From: Musa acuminata AAA Group
Lineage: Eukaryota; Streptophyta; Magnoliopsida; Zingiberales; Musaceae
Direction: 5' to 3'
Assembly: GCF_036884655.1 (NCBI RefSeq)
Contig: NC_088355.1
Location: forward strand, 26,535,001-26,599,000
DNA: 64,000 nt
Under the pieces are notes generated by a model. The model ran no database searches and was not told the origin of the DNA. It saw only the letters and a list, made by a program, of their open reading frames with translations. Both the position numbers and the translations under genes were made by a program. Below are positions 56,162 through 64,000 of this stretch, piece after piece; position 1 is the stretch's first letter; each line of letters opens with the position of its first letter.

Positions 56162-58708
56162 TGTTGAATCTCGTATTTTGATGATGAAACTACTTGATAT
56201 ATATTTATGATTTAATCTGCGTTTTGAGTGACGCAGGATGCTTCGATCAGGATGAGACAATTAAAGCAGGAAAATCATATTGTGCCGAAGGAACATGTCA
56301 GAAGATTGGACGTCGGGCCGGTGGATCGGTCGGCGTATCGACAGAAGGCTTCGGGCCGTGGACTCGGGCATCGGGCCAAGAAGAGCGGGTATTGTGCCAA
56401 GGATATCGGAGTTGCGGAGTCAACTGGCCGATTGGGCAATAGGCTGCACGAGAGGACGATGCGCCGAAGAATCGGACGAAGCGTCGAGGGACCAATGACA
56501 TGTCGGACAACTTGGTTAATTGCTTAGGATTAATTGTCTCGATTGAAGTTTTGTTTTGTTGTGCAGGATTAACTACGATGAGAGTAAGACAAGCAGCAGG
56601 AGTTGCGCCGGAGTCAAGATCATGATCACGTTGGGAGTTCGAGAGTTCGACGGAAGTTCGGACGGTCGTCGGAGGTTCAGAGAGAACAGATCCGAGAAGT
56701 CCAGAAGCTTGCCAAGCGAAGCTCGTCGGAACTTGCCAAGTGGATCGTCGCAAAGTCCAGGAGTATGCCGGATGTCCGCAGAAGGATCACCGAAGGTTAT
56801 CGGTTGATCGACGGAAGTTGGCCGGAAACTCGCCGGAAGAAGCGATTGACGCATCGGAGCAAAGCTGCAGAAGTTGTCTTAGAGATAATCGTAGTTAGCA
56901 CGATGATTAAGCATGAAAATGGGAGGTGATCCCATTAGCTTAATCTTGGGGCAATTGGGCCCCTGAAAAGATTCAAAGTGGGTCGAATGGAGTGAACCAT
57001 TCGGACCCTGATTGCACCAGGAGGTGCAACCGCCCCAGCCAGGAGGTGCAACCGCCTGGGCTGTGGGGTTGAGAGGTGCAACCGCCCCAGCCAGGAGGTG
57101 CAACCGCCAGGGTTGCAAGGCTGGGAGGTGCAACCGCCCCAGCCAGGAGGTGCAACCGCCAGGGTTGCAAGGCTGGGAGGTGCAACCGCTCCAGCCAAGA
57201 GGTTGCACCGCCAGAGCTCAAGTTCCGAGCTCTGCCAGGCGATGCAACCACCGAGCTCAGTCTTCGAGCTCTGGCAGAGTGGTGCATCAGCCTGAGCTCA
57301 GTCTCGAGCTTTGCCAGGTGATGCATTCACCAAGCTCAGTCTTCGAGCTCTGGCAGAATGGTGCATCAGCTTGAGCTCAGTTTGGAGCTCTGCCAAGTGA
57401 TGCAACCACCAAGCTCAGATTTCGAGCTCTGCCAGGTGATGCAACCACCAAGCTCAGTCTTCGAGCTCTGCCAGGTGATGCAACCATCGAGCTCAGTCTT
57501 CGAGCTCTGGCAGAGAGAAGCAATCGGCAGAGCTCAGTCTTCGAGCTCTGCCAGGCGGTGCCACCTCTCCAGTCGAGAGGTGCAACCGCCTGATCCCAGA
57601 ATTCTGGGATTTGATCGATTTGATCGTTTTGAGCTCGAATTTTGAATTGGGTTGGGGCCTATAAATACCCCACCCATTCAGCACTGAAAAGATAACAGAC
57701 CTACACCGAAATCTTGATCTTTTCTGTGATTCTAAGAGCTCAAAAGTGTTGTAAATCCTTTAAGTCTCCTCCTTCTGTTCTTCAAGTTTTCAGTTGTAAA
57801 GTGAGGAGAGAAAGGTCTGTAAAGGTTGTCTCCTAAGCCTGTCAAAAGGAGAGAAACTGTAAAAGGGCAGTTAGCCTTCGCCCATTGAAGGAAGGCACCT
57901 AGTTGACGTCGGCAACCTCGTCGGTGGAGGGAGCCAAAAGTGGAGTAGGTCAAGGCTGACCGAACCACTCTAAATCTCTGGTTTGCGTTTATTTTTGAGC
58001 ACTTTATCATTACTGCAAACCTCCTCCATTGCTACTGCTCTCTGCGCTTTCACGAACAAGTTCTATGTGCTGTTCTTCCGAATCTGCATTTAGACGTAAA
58101 TCGGCTTTCCTCGCTCAATCATCAGATTTCAGTTCACGTTTACGTCTTGATTTCAACTACATACTGCCTTCTGCGAGTATACAAACAAGTTTCAAAGTTT
58201 AGACGTAAATCTGCGTCTAGACGTAAAACTGCGTTTAGACGTAAATCTGCGTTTAGACGTAAATCTGAGTTTAAGACGTAAATCTGAGTTTAGACGTAAA
58301 TCTGCGTTTAGACGTAAAACTACGTTTAGACGTAAATCTGCGTTTAGACGTAAATCTGCGTTTAGACGTAAATCTGCGTTTAGACGTAAATCTGCGTTTA
58401 GACGTAAATCTGAGTTTAGACGTAAATCTACGTTTAGACGTAAATCTGCGTTTAGACGTAAATCTGCGTTTAGACGTAAAACTGCGTTTAGACGTAAATC
58501 TGAGTTTAGACGTAAACTGCGCTTAGACGCAAAACTGCGCTTAGACGCAATCTGCGCTTAGACGCAAACTGCACTTAGATACAAACTGAGAATTTGCTTT
58601 TGCATCATAATAGTTTCTTAACGAACGCAGCTTTTTGTTTTTAAATTAATATAAGATTTCCGCTGCACTAATTCACCCCCCCCCCTCTTAGTGCTCTCGA
58701 TCCTAACA
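56162..58708 (+). repeat. 3' LTR of D2
   Basis: 2547 bp, nearly identical to the 5' LTR. GC-rich array 57011-57592, TATA box 57660-57667, 18-bp array 58197-58590, C10 run near the end (C12 in the partner). Confidence 0.9.
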
Positions 58709-58713
58709 CTCAT

Positions 58714-59119
58714 CCCATTGCTATATAAATTTTTCATGGTAGCTTGTCATGCATTAAAAAGCTAAAATTGGGTTGAAGACTTTTGGGCTAATCTTTGTTG
58801 GTTGATAGGTTTTTGTTGTATAGTATACTTTACTTCTAATGTAATGTTAAGGATATATTGATACTTATGTGTTGTAAAAGTTTAAAGGACTGCACATGTT
58901 TATGGAATGATAAGTTTAAGTTGTATAAGGATAAGAACCGATAGTAAATAATTATCTTTTTGTGATTGTATATATTTCTACGATTATGGATTTGTGTTGT
59001 GGTTAATGTTTAGTTGAGTTGCCTTTGGATTTTATGAATCTCTGAGTGAAGTGGAGTATGATTTATGTAACGTACAGGTTTATGAATTGTGAATATTGAT
59101 TTGAATGGTTCTTAGTATC
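58714..59119 (+). repeat. 3' LTR of element B, second part, truncated by element C
   Basis: Resumes with CCCATTGCTATATAAATTTT and matches about 32787-33210 of the 5' LTR up to GGTTCTTAGTATC, where element C begins. About 105 bp of the LTR end is therefore displaced to beyond the right edge or lost. Confidence 0.8.
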
Positions 59120-59557
59120 TGTTAGGACTCTAGCTTGGAGAGTCCTAATTGAGAGGGACATTCATGTAAAAATGTTAGGACTCTAGCTAGAAGAGTCCTA
59201 ATTGAGAGGGACATTCTGTTAGGACTCTAGCTAGGAGAGTCCTAATTGAGAGGAGCATTCATGTAGAAGGTTTTTTCTTAGAAAAGAATTAGGAGTTGTA
59301 AGGGAATAGGAGTCTTGAGTAGGAGTCCTATTAGGAGTTGATTAGAAGTAAGAGTCTTAAGTAGGAGTCCTATTAGGAGTTAGGGTTTAGAAGCCCTATA
59401 AAGAGCCATGTATTCCTTCTCTTTTTATAATCAATAGATGAATCTTTTCTGCAGCATTTGAGCAGCAACTTGGAGGGAGGAACCCCTATAGAGTTCCAAG
59501 GAGGCTGATCCCCTAAAGAGATCAACCCCAAGTTTAGAATCTGCAAGGGTTCTAACA
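59120..59557 (+). repeat. 5' LTR of element C, with triplicated 5' end
   Basis: 438 bp from TGTTAGGACTC to GGGTTCTAACA. Its first 45-53 bases occur three times (about 59120, 59173 and 59218), each with the near-palindrome GGACTCTAGCTAGGAGAGTCC. A TATAAAG box lies at 59397-59403. Confidence 0.85.
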
Positions 59558-59559
59558 CC

Positions 59560-59571
59560 TGGTATCAGAGT
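59560..59571 (+). other. Primer-binding site of element C
   Basis: TGGTATCAGAGT, one base from the usual TGGTATCAGAGC, two bases after the LTR. Confidence 0.82.
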
Positions 59572-60882
59572 AGCATTCTTGGCATCTCACTACCCTTCCA
59601 CTGCCATCCATCAGCCCTCCACAACTGTCCAAAGCAATTCCCACAATTGCTTAAAAAATCATCGCCGAATTCCGCCATCATCTTCACCACCGCAGATCAT
59701 CCTTTGATCTCCCCGTGAATTGCAATAGGTTCTGGTTTCCTACCTTACTGCTGCTGCAATTTAGTTATCCTTATTCGAAAATCCAAAAAAAAAAAACTGT
59801 TCCTATATTGCTGCATAAACCTTTCGTCACAAAGTTTTCATCTCTACGACGAAAGATACATTGCAGAATTCCAGCCGCATAGTACCATCTGTTTGATCTT
59901 GCTACTATGCTTTTTCTATCCAAATTTCTATGAAATTTTTATGACATCTTTGACACTTCCTAACAACAGATTTTCCTATGGTTTTTTCAAAAAATTCTCA
60001 ATATAAACCATTGATCTTTTACGTCAAATCTGCTATACTTGAAAATCTGCACTGTAAAATTTCAGCCGCATAGCACTATTTGTTTGATCTTGATACTACA
60101 TTGTTTCTATCCAAATCTCTACGAAATTTTTATGATAGCTTTGACACTTCCTAACAGTATATTTCCCTTTGGTTTCATGAAAAAATTCTCAATATAAACC
60201 ACTGATCTTTTACGTCCAATCTGCTATACCTAAAAATCTGTGCTGTAGAAAATTTCAGCCGCATATTGTTGCCTTAACCCATCTATTTGCAATATTTTTT
60301 TAATGAAATTTCTTATACACTTCATAGATCATCTTGGCTTCCATTTAACATTGATCTATTAAGAAATTCATCTCTAAAAATGATTTTATGTTACTGTAAA
60401 TTTTCGTCATAACCCGCTGAAATTTTTCGACGAGAATTCTGCAATCGCAACTTGCACCAATTTCCTTGCTGTTATACTGCCAAAATTTTCTTGATTAAAT
60501 TAGATATCCTTGCTGTCATATAAACTGTGATTTTGTTATCAATTCCCTCCTCAATTCTCTCAAGTTTTTGGTGGAAATTACATCGAGAAACCGTTGTTTC
60601 TTCGACGACAATTCTACTCTTACAAGACAGCACATACTTGCTGCAACTTCCACTGATTTCTATCAAACCTTTGCTACCATCTACCACAGATCCAAAACAT
60701 TCATCCATAGCCCTAAAACTCCACTAAACCACACCCTCAAACTGCACCCAAAATAGCCACAAAACAAGCCTAAATCGTAGCCTACATCCATCGATCCACC
60801 AATCCTTTCGACCATCACTTCTCTCAACTATACCTGACAACAAAAGAGAGATCTTAACATCATAGATTTGGAGGCATATACT
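59572..60882 (+). other. Leader of element C with two tandem repeats
   Basis: A 1.3-kb untranslated leader. It contains one copy of the 183-bp unit and two copies (about 59870-60240) of the 181-bp unit known from element A, the latter marked by CAGCCGCATAGxACxAT, GACACTTCCTAAC and CTCAATATAAACCA. No gene is supported in it. Confidence 0.7.
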
Positions 60883-62044
60883 ATGGCATCTAAGGAGGCA
60901 ATCAATGCTAAATTCGAAGCCTTGGAGGCGCGAATGGAGGATAAGATTCGGACGCTCTTTACCGAACTCAGATTGGGCCGACCACTAAGACCAAAAAAAT
61001 CATATCACGAAGAGAGCTTTGCCCAATCGCACCAGGCTCGAAGAGATGAGTTCCAAGGGAGGGGAGGATCTATGACTGAACCCAACTATCCATGCATGAG
61101 AGTGGACTTCCCTAGATGGGAAGAAGGAGACCCGATTGGTTGGATCTCGCGCACGGAGCGATATTTTCAATACCACAAAACCGCGGATGCATCTATGGTG
61201 AAAATTGCAGCTATACATCTTGAAGGGGATGCTATACAGTGGTTTGACTGGTTTGAACATACTTATGGAGTCCTTTCATGACAACAATTCAAAGAAGGAC
61301 TGCTGATCCACTTTAGACCAACCGATTACAAGAATATTGATGGACAACTAGCAAAGATCCGACAAACTTCCACCATTCAGGAGTACCAAACCAGGTTTGA
61401 AAGGTTATATAATCAAACTCATGATTGGTCTCAAAAACAGCTATTGAGGACCTTCATTGAGGGCTTGAAGCCGGAGATCCGAGGAGAAGTTAAAGCACGA
61501 CAACCATATACGCTTATAGCAGCCATCTCTTTCGCACGACATCAAGAGGAGCAATTGAACCATGAAGCTCGGAGGACTAGCGTCGCTCCTCAACCAGTAA
61601 TATTGAAGCCCTCGGCCCCCCCTACTATTGACCAAGTCCCTACACCAAAGATGTTAACAAGAGAAGAGCTTCGGGAGCGATATGCGAAGGGGTTATGTTG
61701 GCATTGTGACGAGCCGTGGAGTCGTGAGCATCGCTGTAGTAAAGGAGGACTTCTTATGATTGAACCGATAGAAGAAGAGGTCATTGAACATTTAGAAGAG
61801 AGCATTGAACATGAAGAAAAAGATGCAGAAGAAGAGCCATAACCGATTGAAGTTACGGTACATACACTAGCTGGCTACTCAAACCCACAAACGATGAAAG
61901 TTGGAGGCTTTCTCAAACAACAACCGATCACTGTTCTTATCAACACGAGCAGCACTAATAACTTCCTAAACAGTAAGGTTCCTATCCATATGAACTTACC
62001 TATTGAAAATTGCAGCAGGTTTGTCGTTAAGGTCGCCAACGGAC
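60883..62044 (+). pseudogene. Element C gag and protease start, broken
   Basis: I take the ATG at 60883 (MASKEAINAKFEALEARMED), parallel to element A. Capsid motifs are GWISRTERYFQYHKTADASM, HLEGDAIQWFDWFEH, then an in-frame TGA at 61279 where relatives have tryptophan. It continues with FRPTDYKNIDGQLAKIRQTS, FIEGLKPEIRGEV and the knuckle CWHCDEPWSREHRC (CX2CX7HXC). A TAA follows near 61840. The protease then reads QPITVLINTSSTNNFLNSKV, with asparagine in place of the catalytic aspartate, and is cut by F2 after KVANG. Confidence 0.85.
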
Positions 62045-62490
62045 TGTCACGGACAAACTTCGAAATAGGGTGTTTGACGTAATGCTTATGTATGTCCGTG
62101 TCTTTTGGTATGTTCATGCCTTGTACAACATGTAGAGGGGCGGCCAAAGGCATAATAGTCCCATTTTAGTTGGGTTAGTGGCCTCTTTAGGCTTGTAAAT
62201 AAAGGTTGTGTCATGTGGACACGTGCGAGAGCTTTTCGATCTGTAATGGACCATTTTACCCTTTGTTGTGCCACTATTCAGAGCTTGTAATGTCTGTTTG
62301 TAATTTGCATTGTCTATGAAGTGTTTTTCGGACATGTTTGCTTGTGGATCCCGATTGAGGCGTTCTCTTTAACCCGTTCTCTCTTTTGTTGGTCCTAAGG
62401 GACAATGGGAGGCTTCGGGGAGGCTGACCTTTGCGGACGGACGCGCGAGGGTACCGCACGACTTAGGCAAATCCAGCTAAGTCCGTGTCA
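62045..62490 (+). repeat. 5' LTR of F2
   Basis: Aligns over its length with the F1 LTRs (other strand) but is clearly more diverged from them than they are from each other. Confidence 0.85.
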
Positions 62491-62492
62491 TA

Positions 62493-62504
62493 TGGTATCA
62501 GAGC
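62493..62504 (+). other. Primer-binding site of F2
   Basis: TGGTATCAGAGC in the context GTGTCATATGG, two bases after the LTR. Confidence 0.87.
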
Positions 62505-64000
62505 GGGACAAGCACTCATAGAAACACTTGACATACAAACGTGGGGGACCTAGCGGGGCTACGTTGAGGGCAGTCAGCACACGCGCGACCGTTTGAGGGA
62601 AAACTGGCATGGAGATATAGGGAAAAGAGTCGCTCAGAGGAGCGGGCATATGAGATTGGCATTCAGTGGAATGGCCAACCCTTCGCGCAAGAGGCACCAC
62701 GAGAACAGGCAAGCTTGGAAGAATTTGGAGCGCACAAAGGTTGGGATGGCTGAGTTTGAGCTACGGCTCAACGTTGGCAACTATACTTGATGGTGCTCTA
62801 GGCAAGCGAGGTGCTTGGCAAGAAAGAGACCATGCAAGGTGGAATGAGTTGCTCAACAGCCAAAAGAGTTATGCAAAGCTCACAGAGGTGAGGGGAATTG
62901 CTAACTCGAAGAATTTGGTACTCATGCATGGGCTTATATGCGGACGACGGAATGTTCGTGGCCATCCCAAGGCGACCGAAACTCGGCGCCATGGAGCATT
63001 GAAACTTTCTCTTCGGCATGTGAAGGATACGTCCGTCGGAGGCTAAAGTGTGCAACGAGTTCAGCATAGCCTTGAGGGGTGCAGCGGGGGCTGTATTGAC
63101 ATGGAGTCGCAATCTAGCAAGTGCGTTTGCAGGAGGCAGAACAGTGCACAGTTTGTTCAGCAGATCAGAGTAGTCCAAGAGGATGGTGGTCTCCGAAACG
63201 AAGAGAGATGTTGCTCCAACGGGATAGTTATCCAGGTGGGATAAGTCCCGACTCTCCAGAGGGAGTTGTCGCATGATCTCGCTCGAGAGAATGCATTGGT
63301 GGATGCATTGCGAGATCAAGTGGGGGAGCGACCTAAAGCAACTTAAATGAAGGCACACTTGGAGTCGAAGTGGAGATCGGACTCAAGGGAGGGCTGACCC
63401 GTGGAATGGTGGGCACGAGGGCCACCATCGACTCAATGCAAAAACGAGGAGCGGAGCAACTTAGGCGTAACTTGGTGAAGTACCCAAGCTGCATGAAGGG
63501 AGCCAGCATAGAAGTTGGAACGTGGAGCAGAGGCACAGTGCTTTCCTTAGACAGAGGTCAAGGATATGAACTCTTGCAGAGGCAACAGTAGGATCATGTT
63601 GTTCCATGGGTCCTTCATTCTGACGAAGCGGACTCATCTTGCATGGTGCCATAGACGAAGGGAGCTTCGGGGCACATACACCTTATCTCGGAGAAGCATT
63701 TGATGGAGGAACTAAGGCGACTCAATTTGCGGAGGCGAAGTTGGGTTTAGAAGGCCTTAGCACGGGGCAAGAGGACACAGAGGCGGGTACTCTTGAAGAA
63801 TATGCCACAGTGTTGCCATTCGAGTTGCTATGAAGGAAGCGGTGCGCAGCGGAGATTGTGCTGGTAGGGGCAGAGGCCCAGGATCCAGACAATAGTGCAC
63901 AAATTACAGTGAAGTCGGTGGACTTCAGGAGCTACTAGGCGACGGACTGTCCTAGAGCGGTGCTTCATCTAGGTGTGACCCAAGAGTGGGTGGATGAAGG
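62505..64000 (+). other. F2 interior, no known protein
   Basis: Conserved with the F1 interior. Sense frames are short (126 codons at most). On the minus strand a 186-codon frame (63358-62798) is open and its F1 counterpart is broken. I recognise no domain in any of them. Confidence 0.6.

Larger units (their letters stand above)
49928..58713 (+). mobile_element. Gag-only Sirevirus relative D2, target duplication CTCAT
   Basis: The element spans 49933-58708 with CTCAT at 49928-49932 and 58709-58713. The LTRs are 2549 bp (49933-52481) and 2547 bp (56162-58708) and nearly identical; I counted fewer than ten substitutions plus a C-run length change, so it is the youngest large insertion here. 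The interior (3680 bp) has a primer site, a 332-codon gag, then 2.6 kb without any pol and with four polypurine motifs. LTR layout and gag are related to D1, which suggests D2 is moved by a D1-like element. Confidence 0.92.
30507..59119 (+). mobile_element. Ty3/gypsy element B (Tekay-like), host of nested D1 and D2
   Basis: It has long LTRs (2809 bp at 30507-33315; the second starts at 47680), a TGGTATCAAAGC primer site, a gag, a pol and a polypurine tract (47667-47679). The long LTRs and the C-terminal integrase tail fit Del/Tekay chromoviruses. Sirevirus D1 interrupts gag at 34131-43927. Element D2 interrupts the 3' LTR at 49933-58708, and element C truncates the LTR at 59120. All reading frames carry stops, so B is a fossil and the oldest of the set from 30.5 kb on, apart from LTR G. 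Confidence 0.87.
59120..62044 (+). mobile_element. Ty3/gypsy element C, 5' part, related to element A
   Basis: LTR (59120-59557), primer site, repeat-bearing leader, gag and the start of protease. It is then cut at 62045 by element F2. Pol and the 3' LTR, if present, lie outside the window. LTR ends, leader repeats and gag match element A in intron 1 of the host gene, in opposite orientation. Confidence 0.85.
62045..64000 (+). mobile_element. Pol-less LTR element F2, 5' part, runs off the right edge
   Basis: The LTR (62045-62490, 446 bp) begins TGTCACGGACAAAC and ends AAGTCCGTGTCA. The primer site and about 1.5 kb of interior follow, matching F1 from 29690 down to about 28083. No gag or pol motif appears. 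It sits inside the protease of element C. Confidence 0.85.

Noticed and set aside
1..64000. tRNA, rRNA or other structural RNA genes
   Set aside because: I saw no cloverleaf or rRNA-like stretch; only primer sites complementary to initiator tRNA. A covariance-model scan would be needed to be sure.

Overview
The window is plant nuclear DNA. It has spliced exons with GT-AG introns, plant-type LTR retrotransposons primed by initiator methionine tRNA, TA-rich microsatellites and no operon structure. The GC-rich first exon and the abundant Sirevirus-type and chromovirus-type elements fit a monocot. A banana or ginger relative (Zingiberales) is my guess, at low confidence and from general impression only.

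One host gene is visible. It lies on the minus strand from 21480 leftwards and runs off the left edge. I rebuilt eight exons (95 codons, then 68, 67, 155, 71, 69, 101 and at least 130 bp) whose splice phases all join. They encode a secreted or ER-entering protein of the plant EB_dh (cytochrome c-552/DMSO reductase-like haem-binding, DOMON-like) family. Its introns are filled with mobile DNA. Introns 6 and 2 each carry a copy of a small hAT-like element with an 8-bp target duplication. Intron 1 (13.1 kb) carries an RTE-type LINE remnant and a decayed Ty3/gypsy element A (10596-19427), which itself holds an internally deleted chromovirus E (13899-16698).

The DNA upstream of the gene (21481-24907) is AT-rich with microsatellites and no gene that I can support. 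From about 24908 to the right edge the window is a nest of retrotransposons. A degenerate Sirevirus-like LTR (G) is interrupted by a pol-less LTR element F1 (25571-30137) and by a Tekay-like gypsy element B (from 30507). B's gag is split by a nearly intact Sirevirus D1 (34131-43927). B's 3' LTR is split by a gag-only Sirevirus relative D2 (49933-58708), and it is broken again at 59120 by gypsy element C. C is a relative of A and is in turn cut at 62045 by a second copy of the F family (F2), which runs off the right edge.

The elements appear to form two autonomous/non-autonomous pairs. D1 is autonomous, with gag and pol in one frame separated by a single in-frame TAG. D2 shares its LTR plan but has only gag without a zinc knuckle. 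E, a chromovirus remnant, shares its LTR 3' end and primer site with the pol-less F family. The D1/D2 LTRs have an unusual layout: a GC-rich palindromic and GAGCTC repeat array upstream of the TATA box and an 18-bp ACGT-containing array downstream of it. All coordinates and motifs were read by eye; no similarity search was run.
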